64,000 nucleotides of DNA, from positions 1 through 64,000 of the forward strand of contig JAZLDG010000102.1 in NCBI GenBank assembly GCA_045614565.1, given 5' to 3'. Every line of letters begins with the position of its first letter. Positions within the stretch are counted from its first letter, which is position 1. Of this stretch, positions 15,278-24,424 are shown in pieces. The notes beneath the pieces are model-generated. The model saw only the letters and a list, made by a program, of their open reading frames with translations, searched no databases and was not told where the DNA came from. The position numbers were made by a program, and so were the translations under genes. Source of the stretch: Scatosoma sp045614565 (GTDB taxonomy: Bacteria > Bacillota > Clostridia > Christensenellales > Borkfalkiaceae).

Positions 15278-17938
15278 ATGAAAGGTTATTGTGAAGAAAA
15301 GGACGTCGTTGTAAAAAGCTTACAATCGGACGCGTCCCAAGGTCTTTCTACTGCGGAAGCGGAAAAACGCCTTGCGGAAAATGGCAAAAACAAGCTTGCT
15401 GCCGCAAAGAAAAAATCGCTTTTGCGTAGATTTTTCGAGCAGTTGTCCGACCCGATGATCATTATTTTGATCGTAGCGGCGGCAATCAGCGGCGCGTTGT
15501 CGGTGTATCACGTAACGCAGGGTGAAGAAGGTGAATTCGTTGACGTAATCATAATTCTCGCCGTCGTTTTAATCAACGCGATTTTGGGTGTATTCCAAGA
15601 AAGTAAAGCGGAAAAGGCCATAGAAGCTCTACAAGAAATGTCTGCGGCGACGTCGAAAGTACTTCGTGACGATAAAATCGTAATCACGCCGAGCGAAAAT
15701 CTCGTCGTTGGCGATATCGTATTGTTGGAAGCTGGCGACGCAGTTCCCGCCGACGGTCGTATCTTGGAAAGTGCAAGCTTAAAGGTTGAAGAAGCCGCGC
15801 TTACGGGCGAGTCCGTTCCCGTAGAAAAGATGACCGAAGCAATCACGCTCAAAGCGGGTGAAAAGGACGTTCCGCTCGGCGATCGTAAGAATATGGTATA
15901 TATGGGCAGTACGGTGGTGTACGGCCGCGGCGTAGTCGTCGTTACGGCTACGGCAATGGATACCGAAATGGGTAAAATCGCAGGCGCGCTCGCGCAAGCG
16001 GAAGAAGGCAAAACGCCTTTGCAAATCAAGCTTGGTCAGCTTTCCAAAATTCTTACATGGCTTGTTTTGGGTATTTGTATTATCGTATTTGCAGTACAGC
16101 TTATTCGTCACGGCGGATTTGATTTCGAGTTCGCGCTTTCGTCCTTTATGATCGCCGTATCGTTGGCGGTCGCGGCAATCCCCGAAGGACTTGCCGCCGT
16201 CGTAACCGTCGTGCTTTCGATCGGCGTTACGAATATGTCCAAGCGTAACGCGATTATCCGTAAGCTTACCGCGGTAGAAACACTCGGTTGCGCGCAAATT
16301 ATTTGTTCGGATAAGACGGGTACGCTTACCCAAAATAAAATGACGGTAGTCAAGAGCTTTTGCGAAGACGAAAAACGCGTGGCGGCGGCGATGGCGCTTT
16401 GTTCAGACGCGGAAATCGACGAAGAAGGCGTCGTTACGGGTGAACCGACGGAAGCCGCGCTCGTGGCTTGGGCGAATAAGCTCGGTCTTTCCAAAATCGA
16501 GCTCAAAAAAGAAATGCACCGCGAAAATGAATTGCCGTTCGATTCTTCGCGAAAAATGATGACGACCTTCCACCCCCAAGGCGACGGCTTCGTTTCGTAT
16601 ACGAAAGGCGCACCTGACGTTGTGGTGGATAAATGCACGTATTATCTCAAAGACGGCAAAGCCGTAAAAATGACGGACGAATACCGCGCGGAAATCCTTG
16701 CCGCGAATAAAGCAATGGCGGACGACGCTTTGCGCGTGCTTGCGTGCGCGGAACGCGTTTGGAAGGAAATTCCCGCGGAATTGTCTACCGAAACCGTGGA
16801 AACGGAGTTGTGCTTTACGGGGCTTTGCGGTATGATCGACCCCGTCCGTCCCGAAGTGCAAGCGGCAATCGCGCAATGCAGAGAAGCGGGGATTCGTCCC
16901 ATTATGATTACGGGCGACCACGTAGACACGGCGGTTGCGATCGCGAAAGAACTCGGCATTTTGCAAGACGGCGTTCGCGCAATGACGGGTGCACAGCTCA
17001 ACGAAATGGACGACGAAACGTTTGAAAAGGAATTTAGAACGATCGGCGTGTACGCACGTGTACAGCCCGAGCATAAAACGCGTATCGTCAACGCTTGGAA
17101 AAAGGCGGGCTATATCACCGCAATGACGGGCGACGGCGTCAACGACGCTCCGTCTATCAAATCCGCCGACATCGGCGTAGGTATGGGTATTACGGGTACG
17201 GACGTTACCAAAAACGTAGCCGATATGGTACTTGCGGACGACAATTTCGCAACGATCGTCGGCGCGGTGGAAGAAGGTCGCCGTATTTACGACAATATCC
17301 GTAAAGCCATTCAATTCCTGCTCGCGTCGAATATGAGCGAAGTTATCGCGATTTTCGTGGCTACGCTTATGGGCTTTACGATTTTACAACCCGTACACCT
17401 TCTTTGGATCAATTTGGTTACGGACACCTTCCCCGCGTTGGCGTTGGGTACGGAAAAAGCCGAACCCGACGTAATGAAACGCAAGCCCCGCGACTCCAAA
17501 GCCGGCGTATTTGCCGACGGTATGGGTATTGACGTCGTATATCAAGGCGTTTTGGTTGCGATTTTGGTGCTTGTTTCCTATTTCGTAGGACATTTTATCG
17601 AAGTGGGTAACTGGGAAATCACCAACAGCGAACACGGCACGACGATGGCGTTTTTGACGATGGCGATGGCGGAAATTTTCCACAGTTTGAATATGCGCTC
17701 GCAAAGAAAGAGCCTGTTCTCGTTAAAGCGTCAAAACAAACTGCTTTGGCTTGCTGCGCTTGGCTCGTTCGTGCTTTCCGTTGCCGTTTGCGCTATTCCA
17801 CCCGTAGCTACGCTTTTTGGTTTTGCGCCCATCGGGTTTATTGAACTCGCGCTTGCGATTTTGATCGGGCTTTGCGTAATTCCCGTCGTGGAACTCGTAA
17901 AATTTATACAAAGATCGATAGCAAACAAGAATAAATAA
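15278..17938 (+). CDS. P2-type cation-transporting ATPase, probably Mn2+/Ca2+ efflux
   Basis: Membrane P-type ATPase, 886 aa, of the SERCA/PMR1-like group. An N-terminal cation ATPase domain is followed by the actuator TGES loop (ALTGESVPVEK), helix M4 with AIPEGL, the phosphorylation site DKTGTLT (Asp345), the hinge TGDGVNDAPS, and a C-terminal six-helix block. ATG 15278 is preferred because it follows AAGGAG; an upstream ATG at 15221 lies inside the terminator hairpin. The manganese riboswitch argues for Mn2+ export, as for the Lactococcus YoaB ATPase. Calcium export cannot be excluded. Confidence 0.92.
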   Translation: MKGYCEEKDVVVKSLQSDASQGLSTAEAEKRLAENGKNKLAAAKKKSLLRRFFEQLSDPMIIILIVAAAISGALSVYHVTQGEEGEFVDVIIILAVVLINAILGVFQESKAEKAIEALQEMSAATSKVLRDDKIVITPSENLVVGDIVLLEAGDAVPADGRILESASLKVEEAALTGESVPVEKMTEAITLKAGEKDVPLGDRKNMVYMGSTVVYGRGVVVVTATAMDTEMGKIAGALAQAEEGKTPLQIKLGQLSKILTWLVLGICIIVFAVQLIRHGGFDFEFALSSFMIAVSLAVAAIPEGLAAVVTVVLSIGVTNMSKRNAIIRKLTAVETLGCAQIICSDKTGTLTQNKMTVVKSFCEDEKRVAAAMALCSDAEIDEEGVVTGEPTEAALVAWANKLGLSKIELKKEMHRENELPFDSSRKMMTTFHPQGDGFVSYTKGAPDVVVDKCTYYLKDGKAVKMTDEYRAEILAANKAMADDALRVLACAERVWKEIPAELSTETVETELCFTGLCGMIDPVRPEVQAAIAQCREAGIRPIMITGDHVDTAVAIAKELGILQDGVRAMTGAQLNEMDDETFEKEFRTIGVYARVQPEHKTRIVNAWKKAGYITAMTGDGVNDAPSIKSADIGVGMGITGTDVTKNVADMVLADDNFATIVGAVEEGRRIYDNIRKAIQFLLASNMSEVIAIFVATLMGFTILQPVHLLWINLVTDTFPALALGTEKAEPDVMKRKPRDSKAGVFADGMGIDVVYQGVLVAILVLVSYFVGHFIEVGNWEITNSEHGTTMAFLTMAMAEIFHSLNMRSQRKSLFSLKRQNKLLWLAALGSFVLSVAVCAIPPVATLFGFAPIGFIELALAILIGLCVIPVVELVKFIQRSIANKNK

Positions 17939-17975
17939 GGAAAATATGCGTACCGTGTACGCGATTATAAAAGAA

Positions 17976-18005
17976 AAACCGCTTTCGCAAGAGAGCGGTT
18001 TTTTT
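17976..18005 (+). terminator. Terminator of the cation ATPase gene
   Basis: AAACCGCT and AGCGGTTT form an 8-bp stem with loop TTCGCAAGAG, followed by TTTT. Confidence 0.85.
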
Positions 18006-18047
18006 GAAAAAATTACAATTTCAGGCAATATTTTTTTTGTAAAACCC

Positions 18048-18076
18048 TTGACCGATTGAATAAGATATGGTATAAT
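18048..18076 (+). promoter_or_regulatory. Promoter of the coiled-coil protein gene
   Basis: TTGACC (18048-18053) and a perfect TATAAT (18071-18076), 17-base spacer. Confidence 0.75.
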
Positions 18077-18173
18077 AGTGCTTGTAAAAGCAGTATTTTA
18101 GCTTTTTCACGCTAAATCTAATAAAAAATCCGTTTACAATAACATTGTAAAACGAAAAAAACCGAGGTGTAAA

Positions 18174-20555
18174 ATGGCGGATAAGAAACAAGTTGTGAAA
18201 CCCCCTGTGGAAACTTCCAAGATCGACGCTTTGTATAGCTGGCTTTCGTACGATCTGCAAAAGATGAAGAAAGAACTCCTTACCGAGTTGAAATATTCTT
18301 CGGTGCAGGTTGGTTCTTTGTGTAACCAAATCAACAGCGACAAAGAAAAATCGGCGCAAGCGGTTTCGCAAGAGATCCGTTACAGCTACAAGCAAAATCA
18401 AACCATTTACGACGGCTTGGCTGCTATGATTAAAGACGCGAAAGCAAAGGTCGAAGAAGCGGAAGCAAGTGCAAACGAAAAATTCGACGCGCAAGAAGCA
18501 AGCTTCGCGGAAAAAATTACTGCGCTTAAAGATAACGCTTCGGAAAAACTTTCGTCGGTAGAAACGAACGTAAACGACAAAATCGCCGCGTTAGAAGCTA
18601 ACGCAAACGAAAAATTTGCGGCACTTGAAGCAAGCGCAAGCGAAAAGCTGGAAGCGATTAAAGCGGCTTTGGAAGAATTGCGTACATATCCTTCGGAAAA
18701 TTTAGCGGAAACGGTGGAAGAAGAAGTTTCGGACGTAATTCCTTGTATGGAAGAAACGCTCAACGAAATCAAGTACGGTTATTTGCAACAGCAAGCCATT
18801 TACGAAGGTATGAAAACGCTCATTACGGACGACGTAGTGGCGAAGGTCAACGCGGTTGAAGAAAAGCTTGCGATTTTAGAACAGCTTGATAAGACGTTGG
18901 AAGAAATCCATCTCAAAGTTGCGGAAAGCATCACGCTTTTGGAAGACGCGGATTATAAAACGTTGATTGAAGCGGTTGCGGAAAAAACGGAAGAGAGCGT
19001 AGCGGAACATAGCCGTAAGGTTATGGAAGCGATTGCCGCCGTTCCCGTTGCGGAAAACGTAGACTATACGCGTATTGTAGACGAAGTAGGCGATAGAGTA
19101 ATCGAGCTTTTGGGCGACGTGGTACAAGACGCTCCCGCGCCTGCGCCTGCTCCTGCACAACCCGTAGAAGCGAAAGTCGATTATGAAAAATTGATTTACG
19201 GCACGGCGGAAAAGGTCGTAGAATCCTTGCCTTATCCCGAAAGAGTGGACTATCGTCGCATTAACGACAGCTTTGCGAAAGCGGCTGAAAAGGTGCAGGT
19301 AGTCGTAACGGAAGAAACGCTTGCAAACGTCGTAAACGCGGCGGTTGAAAAAGCAATGGCGGCGTTCAATTTTGATGCTTTGGCGGAAGCGGTTGCGGCA
19401 AAGATCGTCGTTCCTGTGCCCGAAATGCCCGACGTAGACGCGATTGCGGAAGCAGTAGCGGCGAAGATCGTGATCCCCGAAGTACAAATTCCCGAAGCGA
19501 AAGCGGCGGAAATCGATTACGATTTGCTTTCGGATATGGTGGTTGCTAAACTTTCGGAAAACACCGATCAAGCTTACGACGTCGTATTAGATCAAACGGG
19601 TATCGATCAAATCGCGGAAAAGGTAACCGAAAAATTTGGTCAAGCGGAAACGGTTGATTACGATCGCGTAGCGGCTATCGTAGAAGAAAAGCTTGAAAAA
19701 TTGACGGCGGTAGCGGAAGAAGAAGAGCCTTCTTACGATCTCGTTTTGGACGACGAAGGCATCGAAGCGATTGCAAAGAGCGTATCCGAACAGCTTTGCA
19801 CGATGTGCAATACCTGCACGGTTGCGGAAGAAGAAGTCGTAGAACCCACGGAAGAAGCGGTAGAAGAAGTAGTCGAAGAGCCCGTAGAAGAAACGGTTGT
19901 GGAAGAAGCTGTTGAAGAACCCGCCGTAGAAGAAGTCGTAGAAGAAACGGTAGAAGAAACGCCCGCAGTAAGTGAAGAACTTGCGGTGGCTGTGGAAGCT
20001 GCGGAAGCGGATTATCAAGAAATCGACAATCAGCTCGTGGACGCGGAAACGGGACTTGTGATTCGTTTGAAAAAGAGCTTTACGGCGAAGATGAAACAAA
20101 GCGAAGACCGTATCAAGGGGTATTACAGCGATATTAAGAACGAGTTGACGTCCTATAAAAAGATCAATTCCAACGTAAGCTGGCACGGAGATAGATTTAA
20201 CTTCGGACGCGATACGATTGCGAAAGTGAATATTTGCGGTAAGACGTTGTGCTTCTATCTTGCGTTAGATCCCGAAGATCCCGAATTGAAAACGACGATT
20301 TACCATCAAAAGAACGTTGGTAATCAAAGAGCGTATGAAAACACGCCGTTTATGGTCAAAATTAAGAGTGACGCGGCGGCGAAGAAAGCGGTTCGCTTGG
20401 TAAATATGCTCGCGGAAAAGATCGGCGCACAAAAACAAGCGTCGTTTGAAGCTGTGGACTACGTAGAAGAATTTGCTTACGCTTCGACCAAGCAGCTCTT
20501 TGACGAAGGATTTATCAAAGTAACGAAAGAAAAGAAAGTCACGCTTGACTTCTAA
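18174..20555 (+). CDS. Large repetitive coiled-coil protein with conserved C-terminal domain, function unknown
   Basis: A 793-aa, strongly acidic cytoplasmic protein without signal peptide. Residues 1-100 form a helical head. Residues 100-165 are Ala/Glu/Lys heptad-like repeats (variants of EANANEKFAALEA). From 260 to 550 imperfect units recur, built on VDYxxIVxxVxxK and YDVVLDxxGIxxIAEKV. An acidic Val-Glu-rich tract (about 560-610) follows. The last 155 residues form a globular domain starting LVIRLKKSFTAK and containing WHGDRFNFGRDTIAKVNI and LCFYLALDP. I have seen similar C-terminal domains in uncharacterised Firmicutes proteins but know no function. It has its own strong promoter, so it is probably an abundant structural or scaffold protein. 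Confidence 0.8.
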   Translation: MADKKQVVKPPVETSKIDALYSWLSYDLQKMKKELLTELKYSSVQVGSLCNQINSDKEKSAQAVSQEIRYSYKQNQTIYDGLAAMIKDAKAKVEEAEASANEKFDAQEASFAEKITALKDNASEKLSSVETNVNDKIAALEANANEKFAALEASASEKLEAIKAALEELRTYPSENLAETVEEEVSDVIPCMEETLNEIKYGYLQQQAIYEGMKTLITDDVVAKVNAVEEKLAILEQLDKTLEEIHLKVAESITLLEDADYKTLIEAVAEKTEESVAEHSRKVMEAIAAVPVAENVDYTRIVDEVGDRVIELLGDVVQDAPAPAPAPAQPVEAKVDYEKLIYGTAEKVVESLPYPERVDYRRINDSFAKAAEKVQVVVTEETLANVVNAAVEKAMAAFNFDALAEAVAAKIVVPVPEMPDVDAIAEAVAAKIVIPEVQIPEAKAAEIDYDLLSDMVVAKLSENTDQAYDVVLDQTGIDQIAEKVTEKFGQAETVDYDRVAAIVEEKLEKLTAVAEEEEPSYDLVLDDEGIEAIAKSVSEQLCTMCNTCTVAEEEVVEPTEEAVEEVVEEPVEETVVEEAVEEPAVEEVVEETVEETPAVSEELAVAVEAAEADYQEIDNQLVDAETGLVIRLKKSFTAKMKQSEDRIKGYYSDIKNELTSYKKINSNVSWHGDRFNFGRDTIAKVNICGKTLCFYLALDPEDPELKTTIYHQKNVGNQRAYENTPFMVKIKSDAAAKKAVRLVNMLAEKIGAQKQASFEAVDYVEEFAYASTKQLFDEGFIKVTKEKKVTLDF

Positions 20556-20587
20556 TCCACCGTACGACAAAACATACGAATAATGAA

Positions 20588-20627
20588 AGAGAGCTGATAA
20601 TTCCATATTTTCGGCTCTCTATTTTAT
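20588..20627 (+). terminator. Terminator of the coiled-coil protein gene
   Basis: AGAGAGC pairs with GCTCTCT over a 19-base loop that can pair further, followed by ATTTTAT. A weak to moderate terminator. Confidence 0.6.
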
Positions 20628-20664
20628 GAGCGGCAGAGCGCCGCCAAGGAGAAAGTAAAAGGTA

Positions 20665-22581
20665 GTGAAAGAAAGAAAACAAAACGAAACAGCGCGTAGT
20701 TCGCGCGAAAACAAAAAGACAGCGGAAACGGGTAAACGCCCGCAAAAACGCGGTAAAAGCAATCCTTTGGGCACGGTTATGGATTTTGGGCCTACGACCT
20801 TTTTCGGGAACGAAGAAAAACCCAAGCGTAACGCCAAACCCAAAACGAAAAAAGAAGAAACTATATTTGATACGAGCCGAGAGAAAAAACGCTTAAAGAT
20901 CAAAGAAAAAACGACGGTTAAAAAACAAAAACCCGTTAAAATTATCTTTCTTGGCGGGGTTGGAGAAATCGGTAAGAATATGACGGCGATTGAATACGGT
21001 CACGATATTATCGTTATCGACGCAGGGCTGACCTTTCCCAACAACGAAGATATGCCGGGAATTGACTCGGTCGTACCCGATATCACCTATTTAACGCAAA
21101 ATAAGGATAGAATACGCGGCGTATTGCTTACGCACGGGCACGAAGACCACATAGGCGGCGTACCCTATCTTATGAAAGAATTAAACGCTGATACGCCCAT
21201 TTACGGGACGAAATTGACGTTAATGCTTACGGATAACAAATTACAAGAACACCGACTTCCCAACGTTGTACAACGCGTAGTCGAAGCAGGGGAACGTATC
21301 CGTTTGGGCGTGTTTGAAATTGAGTTTATCAACGTCAATCATTCCATTTCGGGCGCGTGCGCGCTTGCAATCCGTACGCCCAACGGCTTGATTTATCACA
21401 GCGGAGATTTCAAGATCGATTTAACCCCCGTTGCGGGCGAGCCGATCGATTTGAAGCGCATTGCGGAGCTTGGAAAAGAAGGCGTGCTTTTGTATATGGG
21501 CGAGTCCACGAATATCGAACGCGCGGGCTATACGATGAGCGAAACGGTCGTAGGAACGACGCTCGATCATTTATTCTCGGAAAATACGACGCGCCGTATG
21601 ATTATTGCAACGTTTGCTTCCAATGTGCACCGTTTACAGCAAATTATCGATCTTGCCGTAAAATACCGCCGTAAAGTCGCTTTATCGGGACGGAGTATGT
21701 TCAAGGTCGTGGACGCGGCGGTGAAAATCGGCGAATTGCAAATTCCCGAAGGCGTTTTAATTGATATTGAACGCACGAAAAACTTGTTCGACGGAGAACT
21801 CGTTATCCTTTCGACGGGATCGCAGGGCGAGCCGATGAGCGCGCTCACGCGTATGGCTTCGGGGGATTTCAATAAGGTAACGGTGGGCGAAAACGACACG
21901 ATTATCATTTCGGCTAACCCTATTCCGGGCAACGAAAAAATGATTTATCGGGTTATCAATAACTTGTATAAAAAGGGCGCGAATGTCGTCTACGAAAGCT
22001 TGGAAAAAATCCACGTTTCGGGACACGCCTGCAAGGAAGAGCACAAAATCCTGCATACGCTCTTAAAACCCAAGTTTTTTATTCCCGTGCACGGCGAATA
22101 TCGGCACTTGAAAATTCACGCGCAGCTTGCCCAAGAGTTGGGTATGCCCGAGCGTAACGTATTTATTCCCGACGTTGGGAATTGCGTGGAATTGACGGAA
22201 CGATCGCTGACGCTTGGCGAAAACGTACAGGCGGGCGCACGGCTCGTGGACGGCGAAGGCTTTGAAGATTACGGCACGAGCGAAGTGATGAAAGACCGTT
22301 TGAAGATGTCGGCGGACGGTATCGTGACGGTTGCAATGGCGGTTTCGGGAAATTACGTTATCAACGATCCCGTTTTAGAATTTCACGGCTTTATCTTCAC
22401 CGAAAACACGGGTACGGAAGCGGAAATCAAGACGGTAGTACAACGCGCCGTGGAAGCGTACGATTACGAAAACGGAAATACCGCGGAGCTTATTACGCAC
22501 GTTAAAAAGATATTGAAGAATTATTTTTACAAACGGATCAAGCAATCGCCCTTGATCGTAGTGTCCGTGTTGGACGTATAA
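20665..22581 (+). CDS. rnj: Ribonuclease J
   Basis: Metallo-beta-lactamase/beta-CASP ribonuclease, 638 aa, with endo- and 5'-3' exonuclease activity in mRNA decay and rRNA processing. A basic, unstructured N-terminal extension of about 85 residues precedes the catalytic domain, which begins VKIIFLGGVGEIGKNM. The metal motif is LTHGHEDHIGG. The GTG at 20665 is the start supported by AAGGAG (20646-20651), though the spacing of 13 bases is long. It heads a long operon ending at the terminator at 28794. RnjA versus RnjB cannot be decided. Confidence 0.94.
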   Translation: MKERKQNETARSSRENKKTAETGKRPQKRGKSNPLGTVMDFGPTTFFGNEEKPKRNAKPKTKKEETIFDTSREKKRLKIKEKTTVKKQKPVKIIFLGGVGEIGKNMTAIEYGHDIIVIDAGLTFPNNEDMPGIDSVVPDITYLTQNKDRIRGVLLTHGHEDHIGGVPYLMKELNADTPIYGTKLTLMLTDNKLQEHRLPNVVQRVVEAGERIRLGVFEIEFINVNHSISGACALAIRTPNGLIYHSGDFKIDLTPVAGEPIDLKRIAELGKEGVLLYMGESTNIERAGYTMSETVVGTTLDHLFSENTTRRMIIATFASNVHRLQQIIDLAVKYRRKVALSGRSMFKVVDAAVKIGELQIPEGVLIDIERTKNLFDGELVILSTGSQGEPMSALTRMASGDFNKVTVGENDTIIISANPIPGNEKMIYRVINNLYKKGANVVYESLEKIHVSGHACKEEHKILHTLLKPKFFIPVHGEYRHLKIHAQLAQELGMPERNVFIPDVGNCVELTERSLTLGENVQAGARLVDGEGFEDYGTSEVMKDRLKMSADGIVTVAMAVSGNYVINDPVLEFHGFIFTENTGTEAEIKTVVQRAVEAYDYENGNTAELITHVKKILKNYFYKRIKQSPLIVVSVLDV

Positions 22582-22595
22582 AGGACAAAAGATAA

Positions 22596-23228
22596 ATGGA
22601 ATATACGGCTTCGCTCGTAAAACTCAATATCGAAGAAAAATTATCCCTGCGCCGCGCGGAAGCGTTGGCGCGGGGTATTCCCGTTGCGGACGACGAAACC
22701 TTGCAGTTTTTGCTTTTAACGTTGTCAATGACCAAGCCTTTGCGGATTTTGGAAATCGGTACGGCGGTCGGTTTGTCGGGGGTGGCAATGCTTCAAAATT
22801 GCCCGAATGCAAGATTGACGACGATAGAGCTGGAAGAAGATCGGTATATGGAAGCCAAAAATAATTTCCAAGATTTCGGTGTGGAAACGCGCGTAAACGC
22901 ATACCTGGGTGATGCGGGCGAGATTTTGGCGATGATGGACGGGCAGTTCGATTTCGTGTTTTTGGACGGACCGAAGGCGCAATACGAGAAATATTTATTC
23001 GACTTAAAACGCTTGATGAAAAAGGGCGCAACGCTGTTTGCGGACGACGTGTTATTGTTCGGTTGGGTGAGCGGTGAAGAAGAAACGCCTTGGAAACGCC
23101 GTTCCATCGTGGAAAAAATCCGTTCCTATTTAGACGTGATTACGTCCGATCAAGATTTTATAACTTCGGTCGTCAACGTTGGCGACGGCGTGGCATTATC
23201 GGTATTTACGAAAGGGGAAAAGGAATGA
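22596..23228 (+). CDS. trmR: TrmR-like tRNA 5-hydroxyuridine methyltransferase
   Basis: Class I SAM-dependent O-methyltransferase of the YrrM family, 210 aa. The SAM site is ILEIGTAVGLSG (about 50-61), followed by the acidic TIELEED and the metal-binding DFVFLDGPKAQY and ADDVL blocks. In Bacillus, TrmR methylates 5-hydroxyuridine at the tRNA wobble position and its gene neighbours the U32 proteins that make that base. The next gene here is a U32 protein overlapping it by ATGA. That context makes TrmR the best assignment among YrrM-like methyltransferases. Confidence 0.85.
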   Translation: MEYTASLVKLNIEEKLSLRRAEALARGIPVADDETLQFLLLTLSMTKPLRILEIGTAVGLSGVAMLQNCPNARLTTIELEEDRYMEAKNNFQDFGVETRVNAYLGDAGEILAMMDGQFDFVFLDGPKAQYEKYLFDLKRLMKKGATLFADDVLLFGWVSGEEETPWKRRSIVEKIRSYLDVITSDQDFITSVVNVGDGVALSVFTKGEKE

Positions 23229-24421
23229 ACGTGGAATTGCTTGCTCCTGCGGGGAGCTACTCGAAAATGTTGACCGCGTTACATTTTGGCGCGGACGCGG
23301 TATATTTGGGCGGAAAAAATTTTTCCTTGCGTACTTTTGCGGATAATTTCACCGCGGAAGAACTTGCGCTCGCCGTACGCTTTGCACACGAACGGGGGAA
23401 AAAAGTATACGTTACGGCGAATATTTACGCACGGAACGCGGATTTTGCGTTACTTGGGGAGTATTTTCAAGAGCTTGCAAATATCGGCGTGGACGGCGTA
23501 ATCGTCAGCGACGCGGGCGTGGCATATTTGGCGAAAAAGGTTGCGCCAAGCCTTTGCTTGCATCTTTCTACGCAAGCGAATACTACGAATAAATACGCCG
23601 TTCAGTTTTGGCAAGAACAAGGCGTTTCGCGGGTTATACTCGCACGAGAACTTTCCCTTGCGGAAATTTCCGAAATACATCAATTCGTTCCCGAAATGGA
23701 ATTAGAAGCGTTCGTGCACGGCGCGATGTGCATATCGTATAGCGGTCGGTGTCTTTTATCCGATTATTTGGACGGTCGTTCTTCTAACCGCGGTGCGTGC
23801 GTACAGTCTTGTCGTTGGCGTTACGAAGTCCGCGCTCAAAACGCAACCAACGGTCAATCGGAATGGTTGCCCGTGGAAGAAGACGGTAAGGGTACGTACA
23901 TTTTTAACAGTAAAGATTTGAATATGCTTGCTCGGTTGCAAGAAATGGAAGGGGCAGGTATTCGTTCATTTAAGATTGAAGGCAGAATGAAGAGCGGGTA
24001 TTACCTTGCAACGGTAATAAATGCGTACCGCCGTGCAATGAACGGCGAAGATTTTGCCATTAGCGAAAACGAGCTTTTGCGCGTAGCGCACCGCGACTAT
24101 ACGCAAGCGTATGCGGACGGGAAAAACGCGAACACGGTCAATTATACCGATAGTCAATCCAAGGGCGAATATATCTATATCGCGGACGTTTTGGGGAATG
24201 AAAACGGGTACGTGCTTGCGGAAATGCGCAACCGTTTCAAAAAGGGCGAAACGCTCGAAATTCTTTCCCCCGACGCGCATTTTAGAAAAAGCTTTACCGC
24301 CGACGAGATTTACGCTTCGGATGGAATGCAAACGGACGACGCGAAGCTGGTTAGAGAAATTTATCGGATAAAGTGTCCGTATGAATTGAAGAAAGGAGAC
24401 TATCTTCGCCGCAAAGGATAA
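23225..24421 (+). CDS. trhP: Peptidase U32-family tRNA hydroxylation protein TrhP
   Basis: U32-family protein, 398 aa. Members of this type are not peptidases: TrhP hydroxylates U34 of tRNA with prephenate as oxygen source, giving ho5U for TrmR. The N-terminal barrel starts MNVELLAPAGSYSKMLTAL. The U32 signature contains EAFVHGAMCISYSGRC, with four cysteines (169, 176, 192, 196) that ligate an Fe-S cluster. ATG 23225 is chosen because it overlaps the trmR stop and starts at the conserved ELLAPAG strand; the longer open frame lies inside trmR. Only one U32 gene is present, where Bacillus has two. Confidence 0.88.
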   Translation: MNVELLAPAGSYSKMLTALHFGADAVYLGGKNFSLRTFADNFTAEELALAVRFAHERGKKVYVTANIYARNADFALLGEYFQELANIGVDGVIVSDAGVAYLAKKVAPSLCLHLSTQANTTNKYAVQFWQEQGVSRVILARELSLAEISEIHQFVPEMELEAFVHGAMCISYSGRCLLSDYLDGRSSNRGACVQSCRWRYEVRAQNATNGQSEWLPVEEDGKGTYIFNSKDLNMLARLQEMEGAGIRSFKIEGRMKSGYYLATVINAYRRAMNGEDFAISENELLRVAHRDYTQAYADGKNANTVNYTDSQSKGEYIYIADVLGNENGYVLAEMRNRFKKGETLEILSPDAHFRKSFTADEIYASDGMQTDDAKLVREIYRIKCPYELKKGDYLRRKG

Positions 24422-24424
24422 ATT

